A stretch of DNA of 58,976 bases from Phallus indusiatus. Taxonomy: Eukaryota > Basidiomycota > Agaricomycetes > Phallales > Phallaceae. The stretch is taken from assembly GCA_027605045.1 (NCBI GenBank), contig JAQFWX010000190.1, forward strand, positions 1 to 58,976, in the 5' to 3' direction. Every line of letters begins with the position of its first letter. Within the stretch, counting starts at the first letter, position 1. Position numbers and translations under genes: made by a program. The notes under the pieces were generated by a model. That model searched no databases, was not told where the DNA came from, and was given only the letters and a program-made list of their open reading frames with translations. Below are positions 23,016 to 34,966 of this stretch, piece by piece.

Positions 23016-23896
23016 CTACAAGAGTGGGTATATTTTTAAATGACAACAATGCATTGGTACATGGTGTTTTGAGAATTTGTTATTGTTCTTGGTGTGAGGA
23101 TGGCGAAAAAAACCACCAGGTAATAAGGCAGCCAATAGAATCGCGAGTCCTAAAACGCGTAACGCGCCTGCCGCGTATTGAGTGTACACGTCAAATAGGA
23201 AAATTTTGATTCTATTAGGCGGTTTTGGTTGGATAGCGGTATCAGAAGATGGACCTGCAGGTTTGTTTGGATTAACCTCTAAAGGCGATCCCGTTAAGGA
23301 TCGTGATGGCTGGGATGGCAGCGATGATTCAACGAAAGGCGTGAAAAGAGGCGACAACTGCTCTCTTTCGAAAACTCGCATGATATCTTCGGTAATTGTG
23401 CATGAAGTTTCGCAAATAGGACACGATAGTCGCGTCGAAAGCCACTTTGTTGCCAACATAAAAATTTTTTAGTACTTTTGGAAAGTCGTGTGATGCATTT
23501 TGCAGCGTTTCCTCACATTAGTTATGTGCGTATGACAAAACAAATGGCCACATCTCGTTACGCAGGGGTCTACCGCCGTTTCTAAACTGTTGTTTCCGAT
23601 TAGGAAAAAGTCATTGAGAGTGTCTGCACATGTAGGGACTGCACCTACCAGATTCCGCAATCCCAGGTGTTCTCTATGTCGTCATTAACTTCGTTCAATT
23701 TGCTTCTATCTAGAGAAGCAAAATGTCGTCGAATGGCGTTCAGCTTTAAATCTGGTACTTTTCTTTTCCATGGACTAGGGCTAGTTGGGGTGAGAAATCC
23801 TTCTGGCTCGTCCAAGTCGCGTGTGTTCGGGCCGTCCCTATTTTCCTTTCGAAATGCATCGGAGTCCGTGATAATTTTCGTAAGTCTTGGTGTCAT
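23016..23896 (-). CDS. Tail-anchored RING-type ubiquitin ligase, copy A (RNF5-like)
   Basis: The protein starts MTPRLTKIITDSDAFRKEN. It has the RING exon chain NTWDCGI-C, LETAVDPCVTRCGHLFCHTH, WLSTRLSCPICETSC, a Ser/Pro-rich spacer (SLPSQPSRSLTGSPLEV) and a C-terminal hydrophobic segment (AGALRVLGLAILLAALLP). This layout matches RNF5/RNF185-like E3 ligases of the ER membrane. An intron splits the second zinc-ligand cysteine codon (TG|T), exactly as in the copy at 48858-49735. The ligand 6 position is histidine (C-H-T-H) rather than cysteine. The C-terminus continues some 30 residues past the membrane segment to a stop at 23016, unlike copy B, so the last exon boundary is uncertain. Confidence 0.75.
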
Positions 23897-24062
23897 AGAG
23901 TGTAAGATACAAACAGGGTATTAAAGAGAAAGGAGATATAAACCAAAATAAACGAACTTGAAAATCGGTCGATTTCACCGCCAAAATGAGATTGAGTAAG
24001 CAAGATTATCTAAGATAGGCCGTATAGTACTAACTACTAACATGTATATACAAAAAACGATA

Positions 24063-25348
24063 TTAGTTTAGATACAAATCTTTCTCGATATATTCGACTA
24101 GCATACCACTAAGCACAATAACGCCGAGATGTTTGCTGTTTAAGTCGAAACAGGTGATGCAGCTGACAGGGTCTTCTAGATTGAGCGTTATGTATTGCCA
24201 TGTCAGATATGCGGCCGTTCCGCCGACAGTTAGGATGTAATACATGAGACGGCTGTTGGACCAGATACCTGCGAACAGGAGAGAGGTGACGAACCCCGCA
24301 CAAAAGACCGAAAGCAGCAAGCGAGTGATTTTGTTGAGGAGGAATGCGTTGGGATTCATATCGGTCTTGAAAGCGTATTTGCGATCTTGGACTAGAAGTA
24401 TGGTGTCGTAGTACATAGTCCAGCTGAGAATAGAGATGTTTTAAAAGATGATAATAAGCGAATAAGAGCGAACGTGTCATACCACCAACTGCCGAAGAGC
24501 AAAACGCTTAAAAGAACAACGTCGATCTGGCCTACGTTATTCACCCAGGCAACTATGATCCCCCAATTCATTCCAAGACCTAAAGTGCAGCGTTATATTG
24601 ATGTATTCTGATGAATGATATTTCACTTACCAACCCACATTTGCGACCAGCGGGTAATTCGTTTCATATAGGGATAAATTGGCAGGATTATCAAGAGTTC
24701 AACAAGAGCCAATTTGGCACTAAATTTGGTTCAGAAAAGGTCAACTCCGACGAGAAAGTAAAAAGATTTTCATACGCTGACTCGTCCAATAATGTTAAAA
24801 GTGAGAAAATTATGATGTATTGACAAAGGAAGAAAATGATGGCGGTGGAAAGCGACATGGTACCTGAAGGTAGCGGTCTTCGTTTTGTTCTTTCTGTGCT
24901 CATGATCATCGCCGTTAATGGAAGAGTATGGAAGGAAGGGCATACGGACCTACCGAATTTGGCATCAAAATCTTTGTCAATTATATCATTCCATGTACAC
25001 CCAGCACTATGGACAATCAAACTTCCTAAGAAGTATAGTGAGAGCTGGCGAACAAGAGTCGAAGGTTCAATATGTTTCTGATAAGTAGACAACAGCGTTC
25101 CCCAGGCTACAAAAAATAAGTGAAGAATGATAAGGCTTTTTTTAATTGAAACGCCAGAAGAATGCAATTTTACCGTATGGCCAAAACATCAACAAAGGTC
25201 CCGTTACCATGTTAATTCTTGAAATTTGAATGAAGGGCCTCCACCACGGGTGCGGTCTCGAGTTTGAGTCAATCTTGTTACTGGCTTTGAGAGCATGATG
25301 GCCATTATTGTCTGGGAAGGGTCGTTGGGCCATGCCCTCGTAAGTCAA
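24063..25348 (-). CDS. UbiA-type prenyltransferase (COQ2-like)
   Basis: The exons read WWRPFIQISRINMVTGPLLM with FWPY, WGTLLSTYQ, LYFLGSLIVHSAGCTWNDII with DKDFD, TKRRPLPSGTMSLSTA, a run of membrane helices, then MYYDTILLVQDRKYAFKTDM and hydrophobic helices to the stop at 24063. NDxxDxxxD (here NDIIDKDFD) is the first Mg-prenyl-diphosphate site. The protein is an integral membrane enzyme. COQ2 attaches the polyprenyl chain to 4-hydroxybenzoate in ubiquinone synthesis in the mitochondrial inner membrane, but related enzymes make fungal meroterpenoids. Oddity: the second aspartate site, normally YDTIYAxQDxxDD, reads YDTILLVQDRKYA and loses the last aspartates, so a specialised paralogue is possible. 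In-frame start codons lie at 25348 and 25333. Confidence 0.75.
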
Positions 25349-25905
25349 AGGAAGTCAGAGCGTTCGGCTTGTGAAGAGATAAGGAGATATTTATGAGCCA
25401 CGGGTTTTGAGATTGTCAGATCTATTGAAAGTTTAAGAACATGCTGTTTTGGTACGGAACAATTGAGAGGTTACGCCACGTTGAGACACCGCCGACTCGC
25501 TCGCACTTTTTGAGCGCGCGTCATGATTAAAGCTCTTCCAAAAGTATCCCTGAATGATTTACCCCAGAATTTTCTATTGCACTCATTATGCTCTTGCAGT
25601 TACGATTAGATATAATTAAATTAGCGATTATGACAGGGGTTCCACGACAGGTAAATTGCCAATCGGTTAAACTTGAACACCGATGACCACGAATTACAAG
25701 TTGGCACTGGCCTAGTGCCCACTAAATTGCAATGACTCAGTTGTGTCTTGGTGCATTCAGTAGAAAGGTCAAATGATGGTCCAAAATGTGCACCATCGGA
25801 CATTATTTTCACGAGAGACTTTTTCTTGCAATTTGCTGCTGTGTGACTTCGATAATGCAGTATGCCTGTCACGCACTTTCGTTTCGGTCCTCAGCCTGAG
25901 CACAG

Positions 25906-28900
25906 ATGAGGAGCTTAAGCCCTCTATATGCAGACCTTACATATCTACCAGGCGCACCGGAAAATCAGTCAATTACAACTATAAATATCGATACCGACAC
26001 AGGCAAAATTTATGCGATCTCAGAATACACCCGTGATGGAGATGTCAATATTCAGATTTGGACGGTTGACGCGAACGAAGAAAACCACATGGTGAGGCGT
26101 CCTGTCAAACCAAGTAAAAATAATTATTTATCTACGCGATGGTCAAGGTCCCCTTACAAGATATCGTTACTCCTGCAGCTGGATCCACCGTCCCTCAAGT
26201 GGTTTCTTGCTCCATCATACCTGACACGCGCACTTTATGTTTGATTGCAGCGTCTGGAGATATAGCGATAGCTCCTTTGGAAGATGATTCGCTTCCATCA
26301 TTGGATATCGTAGGCACAGTCTCGCCGGGACCTGTTCAAGCTGCTGCATTTTCTCCGGACTACTCTCGACTAGCAATAATCACATCTACTTCCACTCCAA
26401 CTCTGATCCTTATGGATCCAACATCGTTTGAAGTCCTTTCTTCCGCGCCTATTATTACCTCTGATTTTGGTGAAGAGGTTCCCATAAATGTTGGTTGGGG
26501 TTCGAAGACTACACAGTTTCACGGCAGTCTAGGTAAACAAGCAGCCAAAGAATCCACCGTTCCCAGCCGTTCCACAACGACACCTGATGATGATCTGAGA
26601 CCACGAATTTCATGGAGAGGAGATGCTAAATATTTCAGCGTTTCTTTGCTTCAAGATGGTCGACGGGTTCTCCGGGTATTCGACCATCAAGCTAGGTTAC
26701 AAAGCACTGCCGAAAATGTAGCCGGCCTCGAACATCCATTGGCCTGGAGGCCCAATGGTTCACTTATCGCCAGCACCCAACGCTTTGGTAACGTTCCGAA
26801 TTCCAATGCGGATGAAAATTGGGCTTTAGAAAAGGGGCAGGATGGGAGACACGATGTTGTTTTTTTCGAGCGCAATGGACTTCGTCATGGGGAATTTCGC
26901 TTGCGAGAATCAAAATTAACTCCAAAGGATTCATCCCTACGGTGTTGGGCATATCGTGTACACGATCTAGGTTGGAATGCCGACTCCTCTATCCTGAGCG
27001 TTTGGATCGAGCGTGACGACCAAGACTTTAGCAAGCATCCTACCATTTCTTTCTTCCAGTGCACGGCTGACCATTTAAGCAGTTCAATTATGGACGACAG
27101 GGAATTATCATTGGTACCTCAAGTTGGAGATGCCAGCACCAGGAAAATATAAACGTTTTACAGCAATGTTATGGCATCCTGAAGATCCATTTAGACTCCT
27201 GTGTTCAACCAAAGGTACTTTTATTTCCTTTATAGCACCTTTTTTTCTGAACTAGATCGTAGATCTCATCATGGACTCCAGTTTTCTGACATATACCATA
27301 TCTTCTTTGAATCTTCCACCTTATGATACTGGTCTTGTGACCGTTATAGACGGAGGTGCTCGTCTTTAGTCGGCTTTGAAAATGTTATCTTACGCTGAAA
27401 TTATCAATTCTCAGATAGCTTGCTTTTAACACCCTTTCGCACTCAGAACGTACCCCCACCTATGTCTTCCTATCAGCTTTCTCTTTCTTCACCCAGTGAT
27501 ATGTCGCCACCTCCTGTTAATGTAGCATTCTTCACGGATGAATATCCGTCTACAACAGAAATCATGGCCTGCCTATTCGCTGACGGTACTATTAGGCTAT
27601 GGCGTATAAGCACGAATGTCGATAAAAAGCTTGGAAAACGTGATCCCCTGTCCATCGCAGAATTGTGGAGGGACTCTATCCGTGTTTCCCTGCCGAGACA
27701 GGTCAGACTGGCGTCATATTCATCCGGGTGGACAATTGCCATCGTACACGATGAGAACGGACAAGATAAATTGACTTGCAAACGTCTAGTGTGGCAAGGC
27801 GATCAATTGGTCACAGAGAAAGAGTGGGATGCTAAGCCTCCTAGTCGAAGGGGGAGACTGCTGGATAGCGGTTCTACCCTTTTGTGGCAGACAAAGGAAG
27901 GGTCTCTTTTCGAAGGCAAGAACTTTCTTTTCATCTTTTGTGCTTCTTGTTGACGCCTTCAAAAGTGGAAGATGGTACCTTTTCTCCTGTTGGCTCCTTC
28001 TCGGAATTCTGCCCTATTGCACTGGAGGTGAAAATACCTTCGACGAACTCGATTCGCTTTTTCGTTGGTCAAGCTTCTTCAAAATTGATAGCTACGGCAA
28101 ATTTATCCGACGTCAAAAGCTTCATTCTGTCACGATCTTGTACATCTTTCACTTTGGCCGGCTCTTATCTGGTCTGGACGGCAACATCTCCCGCTCACGA
28201 AGCTCACTTTTGTAGGCTTGACGTCCTACTTGATTTGCTTTCCAACTCAGAATCTCCCGCTGCCGATGCCGAAATTTTGAAATCGCTTGAAACAAGGCGT
28301 ATTGAACGGGGTGCACGTATTGTCACGTCCGTACCTAGCGAACCGAGCTTGGTTTTACAGATGCCTCGTGGAAATTTAGAGACAATTATGCCTCGACCTC
28401 TGGTTATTGAGCAGGTCAAAATGGATGTCAGAAAGTATACAAACTAATTTATTCGGAGAAATTCGTCAAGTCTGACAATGTTTAGTCAGAATTATCGATC
28501 GGCGTTTCTTGCTTGTCGCAAGCATCGAGTTGATCTGAACCTCCTTGTTGAGGTTTCCCCTGAAACATTTTCTGACAATATTCCGAAGTTCGTCCAGCAA
28601 CTCGAAGACGAGGATCACATCAATCTTTTCCTTACAGGTTTAAGGTAAACCTTTCCAGATGCGATTATGTCGGCTGAAGAAATGACCCTTCCGTCAGTCG
28701 TTCAGACTTATCCGCAGAGTTGATCAATTCTCTTTGCGATAAAATTAAAGAAGAACTCGAACATACAAATATCCAAAAATACGTCAATTCAATTTTGACA
28801 GCGTATATTGTAAAAAAGCCGTCAAACTATGAAGCGGGCTTATCCTTGCTCCTCAAGCTTCGCGGTAAGCCCTAATCCACTATTCATTCTCCCTTGATCG

Positions 28901-30688
28901 TTCTAATTGGCCTTTGAAGAAAATCATCCTGATCTCATTGAAGATGCGGTGAAATACATTGTATTTTTGGTTGACGTGGATAAATTGTTCGATACCGCAC
29001 TTGGCATGTATGACTTTTCGTTGGTACTGCTAGTTGCGCAACATTCCAAAAAGGTGAGTTCTCTCAAAAATGTAATGAAAAATTTTCAGAATTCGAAGAT
29101 AGGACCCTCGAGAATACCTTCCCTTTTTACGATCATTACATTCCCTTCCAGTTCCATATCAGTATTTCAAAATTGATGATCATTTGAAACGCTATACAAA
29201 GGCGCTACGTCATCTTCGAATGTCAGGATTTGAGCATTTTGAGGAGGCCAAAAAATACATTGAAAAGCATTCTCTCTATCGAGATGCGCTGGATTTTTGG
29301 AGGAATAATAAAGACCAATTTCAGGTAAGCATTTCCTCATTGCTTTTTTGCCTGTCTGACCATTAGTGAAGGTTATATTGGAATTATACGGGGATTACCT
29401 TTTTGATCGACGTGAATTTAAAGAGGCTGCCTTCGGTGCGTTTAGAAATTCACATGACAATAATCTAGATTTTTGACCGACTTTAAGCTTTCTCAAATTC
29501 TGCGAACAAAAGGAAGGCTATGGTAGCTTTTGAAAAAGCTTTAGAGTGGCAAGAACTTTTCGATATCGCATATACCCTGGACCTAGATAAAGAGGAAATT
29601 TCTTCCATAGCCTACCGTATAACAGGTAGTAACACGTTCATTAAATTCGATTTGGAATTCATCTGGAATTGCTTTTTAGACGACTTGTCAACTAAGCAGA
29701 GACATTCGGAAGCGGCTCGTATTTTTCTGGATTACATTAATGATATCGACGAGGCGGTATCTTGTTTGATTAGAGGATCTGCTTGGTCGGAAGCTCGTCG
29801 AATCGTGCGTAATTATTTCTGTTCTCTTCAAAATTTAAAAAAAAATCGCTTTGTGTAGATTTTTCTCAATAACAGACGGGATCTAATAGACACTCTCTTT
29901 GCACCAGGGACTCTCGAGGCTCAATCCTCCATTAGGGACGAGATTGCAGAGATTCGAGACCTGCTTGAGAAACAAACTCAGCGATTGAATTATTTATCAG
30001 ACAGACGCACAAATGAGCCCAGTTATTTTCCTTTTGCTCTTCTTTTGTGTTAAAACATATTAAACGGAACTTTTAGCATTCTATTTTGGCGACGAGGACA
30101 CGAACCTCGGTAATGTGGACGTCATGACAGATGTCTCCAATCCTGGGACGCTGTTTACGCGCTACACGGTCGCCCCGACAGCGTCCGATCGTTCCAAGTA
30201 GATCGGTTTACGATTCAGTAAATTTTTTCTAACTTACTTATTTTAGACGAACGTCGCGATCAAAACGCAAATTGGATCGCAAAGCTGGCCGAAAAGGCAC
30301 TGTACAGGAAGAGGAATATTTGCTCCAAAGTCTCACAAAACTAATTTCTCGATTAGAGGCTGTAGAAGGTCGGTTTTTCCATGCCGAAAGCTACCGGGAA
30401 GTCTTAATTGTTTTAGGTGATGCGAGAGCGCTACTTCCACATCTACTTCAGTTGGACAAGGAGCATGTCGACGCCGCCGTGTCATTACAACAAGAAATCT
30501 TGGACCTTGAGAAAGCACTAAAAACTGACATTAATCAAGTTTGGGCAGTAAGAGAAGAAGTGACAATTCCCATCAATTACTTGGAAGGAACGGCCGGCGG
30601 AACTGTCAAGCTGCTTGAAAAAATACCAAAACCTATTGTATCAGACACGCGGTGGAAAGTATCCTGGCTTGAATCGTCTTCCGTATAA
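25906..30688 (+). CDS. ELP1: Elongator complex subunit ELP1 (IKI3/IKAP)
   Basis: A long multi-exon gene from the ATG at 25906 (MRSLSPLYADLTYLPGAPEN) to the stop at 30688. The N-terminal half shows the WD40 propeller core typical of Elp1: SWRGDAKYFSVSLL, VLRVFDHQARLQSTAENV, LEHPLAWRPNGSLIAST, QLWTTGNYHWYLKLE and YKRFTAMLWHPEDPFRLL. The C-terminal half is helical TPR-like (ALEWQELFDIAYTL, YINDIDEAVSCLIRGSAWSE). Near 30250 is the basic tRNA-binding stretch RSKRKLDRKAGRKGT followed by EEEYLLQSLTKL, and the end is VSDTRWKVSWLE. Elp1 scaffolds Elongator, which installs cm5-type modifications on the wobble uridine of tRNAs. About a dozen short introns break it. One near 27031-27079 is best explained by a GC donor. 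Confidence 0.92.
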
Positions 30689-33260
30689 TAGGATCATATT
30701 CGCTCTTTTATCAATAAAAAAAACATGGCGGACCAGGCCTCAGAGCTGCGAAAATTAATGCTATGTGTAATTACATTCGAGCCCCCGGACCGCAGGAAAC
30801 CACTGCTAAACTTAAACATCGCTTTCTCAATTATACTTGCGTTAATCACTCCCGAGACTAGTAGGAAGTCGTCGCAACCTTGAAAACGAGGCTAGATCGT
30901 GGATGAACCAGTCACTTCAGTGTTCAACCAGTCACAGAAATCTATATTCCATCATACAATTAGATAGGCGTATTTACCCTTGATCTTAGCGATGAAGTTG
31001 CTCAATTGCATGCACTATTTGTTTTACAACCTCAGCTATGGAACCGTTCGGCGAGAGATCTTGGCAATTATGATAATTTCCTTGGTTTGTACGGTTAAGG
31101 GGCCCGACGTTTTTTAGGGCTGATTATAATTTATTAACATAAGAGAAGCGTCCATGTGCAACACGGGTGTTGGTGGTGTCCAGGGGAGGCTAGTGCCAAG
31201 TGCAGCAGGCAAGGAGTGTCACGATACGTGACAAGCTCGGTGAAACACCTTCACATAATGCATTGTCTCGACATGATGCTGCCTTTGTTAAACAGAAAAC
31301 TTCCCAAATTGGAAAAGTGATTGGCTTCTTTCAGTATCATTTTGGACTTTTGCTGGTAAGGCGACGGCATAACTTAAGTATGATCCTATCTCTCGATGGC
31401 GTTTTCCGAATATGTACACCGATAAGGACTTCCCTGCTATCGCTCTTCAGTCATACACGGCCGGACCTATCCCCGGCACTGACGCACAGATACCTGCAGG
31501 TTTTACTTTAACACGTACTAATGGACACGAGAAGGCCGGCTATCCACCACGTTAGCGTTCTCAGTGCTCACATTGATAGGTGAAATGCATTCGGGCGTTT
31601 TTTCCGTGCTAGGAAGACTTCAATCTAATTTTTCGCAAGAGTCTATTCCTGCCTATCCCAACTTCGTTCGGCCATTTCCTTTCACGCCACTAGTGCCACG
31701 TTCACTCATTGACACAGCGATCTGAATCCAGAGCCCTGAGTGGGCATTCAATGTTCTCCGTTTGTTGAATTCTGTTAAGGTCTCATCCTATGGGCCTAGC
31801 CGCCGTCCGTCAGGATGACTTCTTTAAGTTGATCCGAGTATGTAACAGTTGTGCTTACCACATTTAATGTCAACATTACGCTCACGATCGCGCTTCATTA
31901 ATGGCGGTTCCTTCAACGAAGATGACGAGAAGAAATTAACTATTCGAAAGCTGTGGTGACTTGAATGTATGTATGACTGCGAGTCTGCGACCGGCTGCGA
32001 CTCGGATTTCTCCGATCGGCGTCTTCCAGCATGAAGTCTTCTTTTCCTCCATGACATCTGTCAGTTGAATTGAGCTGAGGAAACCGATATCCCGCGAGTC
32101 AAGACAATCATGCAGTTGAAATGCTGTCGTAACTGTGTCGTCATACATGGATCTTTGCACATCTATCAAAAACAAAACTCAATCGGACTGAGTTGTTTTC
32201 CAGTTCTCTGTTTGTTCACAAATCAAGTTCCTACATTTGAATGGAAAGCGGGAATGTTGAAAGAATAGGCTGCGCCATGAACATTTGACAGCTTGGCTTC
32301 ATGAACCAAGAAATATTCAGTCTGTTGCTTTCTCTTCAATCGGGTGTACTGGTCGTATGTTATGTCGCATTACTTAACCCTTTTTGTTGGCCACACAACA
32401 GTACTGCGGTAGAACATCAGGTCCGACATAACGAGGCAGATATTTCGAATTCGAGATGGCATAGCTATTCAAGCCCGTTCTATCAGATACATGTCGTCAT
32501 ATCATCGTCTCACCAGAAAGAACCCCGACCTTGTTTGAGATGGAATACTCAGTACTCATGGCTCACTGGCATGTGATCCCACGTGCTCCAAGCTGTGTGC
32601 CTAATACCCACACAATGATGGATATTCTAGTTATGGCGCCCCTTAGTTATTTGCAAAAAATGACGCGATTGCTCCAAAAAGTTGGTCGCGGGTGCAGCTT
32701 GAGAAAAACCATGGAAACCTCGCTATTGTTCAACAACAATAACGGCTCGAGATAATTCGCGAGGCGAGCGAGCGACTCGGGAGTTCTATGATGGCCACAC
32801 TGCTTCTCTAATTGCATCGTACCAGTGCCCGAGATTCCATCGTGCTCCCAGTTCCCTAGATATGAACCCAATGTTTGGATGGTCGTATTATTTTTAAGTT
32901 AGACTTCATCGATTAATTCATCGATATGTTCATATCGAGACAAAACAAATTCGGATCTGACATCGCGTTTTCCGGCCATCTCAAGACTTAGCCACACAGC
33001 CATTATTCCTTTTTAATTGGCTTTTCAAACTGCGATATTTCGGCGTCCCTATTATAGCATTTTCAGATATACGAATATCCATTTGCATCACCAAATCTCA
33101 TTGATCTAATTGAGGAAGCCTCGTCTAAATCAGATTGTATCCATTCACAGTTATTGGTGGTACATTGCGAAGCTCTGTTTTCCGGGTTCATAACTAACAA
33201 CTGACGTCTTTGGTGGAGTGGACACGGTCTCGATAACAGATGACACCAGTCCTTTAAGGA
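30689..33260. other. Intergenic, no supported gene
   Basis: About 2.6 kb, the largest gene-free stretch of the window. Plus frames at 31200-31511 and 32301-32576 and minus frames near 31824-32175 show no domain and no consistent splice chain. I see no long repeats. Confidence 0.5.
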
Positions 33261-33289
33261 TATAAATATATATATATATATACAGGGCT
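33261..33289 (+). promoter_or_regulatory. TATA box / TA tract of the first CipC-like gene
   Basis: TATAAATATATATATATA begins about 100 bases upstream of the ATG at 33363. It serves as a TATA element and is also a short TA microsatellite. Confidence 0.5.
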
Positions 33290-33362
33290 ATCGGACTGCG
33301 ATATCTCACCCTTGAATATTTTTTCTCTCCCTCCGTCTTACTACTACTCATAACAATTAAAC

Positions 33363-33885
33363 ATGGGCTGGTTCGATAACTTCAACGGGAAAGGTGCTGC
33401 TGACGAGGTTTGACACAAACTTCTTTTCGACTGAGGAGAATGGATTATATCGCTGACCCTCTTAGGTTAACACCTCTTCTAACAAAGGCAGTTTCAGTCA
33501 CGAACTGATTGCTGCTGCTGCAACCTATGAAGCCGCGAAGGCCTATGAGAATCATGTCGCTAAAAATGGCCAGCCTCAAAATCACGCGTAAGTCGTCTTT
33601 AGGATGTATGCATCCCAGCCGTCGTTTCTATCAGGATTTGACTCTTTCTATCGTTTCACAGAGAAGCCAAAGCAATGATTGCTGCTTTAGCTGGCGGCGC
33701 AGTCGACAAGTTGATTGAAACTAAAGGGTAGGCTATCGGTTTACTTGATTTGCTGCTGGCGATCTCATGTTTCTTTTTCTTTTTCCCTCAGTCTCGACTT
33801 TATCGATAGACAGAAGGCCAAGCGCCATGCCGAAACCCAGGTTGAAGAACATTTCAGTGAGGAGACCTACGAAAGTATTAATTAA
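33363..33885 (+). CDS. CipC-like protein, tandem copy 1
   Basis: Four exons give MGWFDNFNGKGAADE, SFSHELIAAAATYEAAKAYE then NHVAKNGQPQNHA, EAKAMIAALAGGAVDKLIE, and LDFIDRQKAKRHAETQVEEH to the stop at 33883-33885. This is the CipC family (concanamycin-induced protein C, DUF3759), small cytosolic fungal proteins of about 110 residues induced by stress and during colonisation. The biochemical role is unknown. The MGWFD start, the HELIAAAAxYEAAKAYE core and the KAKRHA segment are diagnostic. An adjacent direct copy with the same exon layout lies at 34281-34797. Confidence 0.9.
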
Positions 33886-34172
33886 AGGACGAAATTGTAC
33901 GATTGTCATGCGAAGAATAAATAGAACTGTTTTATTGTTGTAAAATATGCGTGTGCCCTGAGAAAAGTTCAGAGCGACATTCCTGATCTTTGTCCCTATC
34001 ATAATTATCCAATAAATAGCAAATAAATAGTAGTTATTATTTGGAATATTTCTTTTCGAGATACATTTTATATGTTTAGCTGATTAATGATTAATGATTG
34101 TTGTCTGATCGATAAGATTATCCAACGACACCCTATTTTTAGTCGGAGATTTATGTCTCACCTCAAGAAGGT

Positions 34173-34180
34173 TATATAAA
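34173..34180 (+). promoter_or_regulatory. TATA box of the second CipC-like gene
   Basis: TATATAAA about 100 bases before the ATG at 34281, the same spacing as in the first copy. Confidence 0.55.
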
Positions 34181-34280
34181 CGGTCAATTTGTCTCTCGTA
34201 TCGATATCTCTCGTTCTCTAGTATATCTCTCGTCTCCCAGATTCCTCAATACCTATTCCTCAGCAAAGTTTTATATTAAC

Positions 34281-34797
34281 ATGGGTTGGTTTGATAATGG
34301 CCATTCAGATTATTATGAGCAGGTCTGTATTAATGCGACCTTATTTTCTTCAACGTTCATTCAACATCGTATTCGTTTCAGTATCAGGGTACCCCACCCG
34401 AGAAACACAAGGCAGAGTTAAGTCACGAGCTCATCGCTGCCGCTGCTTCGTACGAAGCCGCTAAAGCCTACGAAAATCATTGCGCTAAGAACGGACAGCC
34501 CGCAAGTCATGCGTACGTTACGACTCACCTTATTAAAATTATCGTCCGAAAACTGTTACCAACCACTCGCTGTTTGTAGTAAGGCAAAAGAGCTCTTAGC
34601 CGGTTTTGCCGGCGCCTTTATTGACCGTGAAGTAGAAACCAAAGGGTGTGTGAAGTCCGTGCATATATGTAACTATTTGACAACTGAACATTACGTCTAG
34701 CCTCGACTTCCTCGACAGAGAAAAAGCCAAGCGTCATGCTACTGAGCACATCGAGGAAAATTATACTGAAGATATCTACGTCAACAGCAATTACTAA
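34281..34797 (+). CDS. CipC-like protein, tandem copy 2
   Basis: The exons read MGWFDNGHSDYYEQ, AELSHELIAAAASYEAAKAY then ENHCAKNGQPASHA, KAKELLAGFAGAFIDREVET, and LDFLDREKAKRHATEHIEEN to the stop at 34795-34797. It is paralogous to the upstream copy (33363-33885), with the same four-exon structure and matching intron positions. The second exon is longer (TPPEKHKAE insert), and the third exon has diverged more than the second. The pair is a local tandem duplication, each copy with its own TATA box, so the two can be regulated separately. Confidence 0.9.
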
Positions 34798-34966
34798 ACA
34801 CTATGTCGAATCCATTAGGTGTATTATACTAAATAAATAAGTGAATTGCAATAAATCAGTCTGGCATAAACAAATACCAATTAATCTCTGAATCGATACA
34901 CGTTGCACATAATGATATTTTTACATGTTCTTTCTTTTACACAACAGTTTCGAACAAGCAAGGCCA

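Noticed and set aside
30689..33260. Hidden gene in the largest gap
   Set aside because: Several 70-100 codon frames exist, but none shows a domain, biased composition or splice chain.
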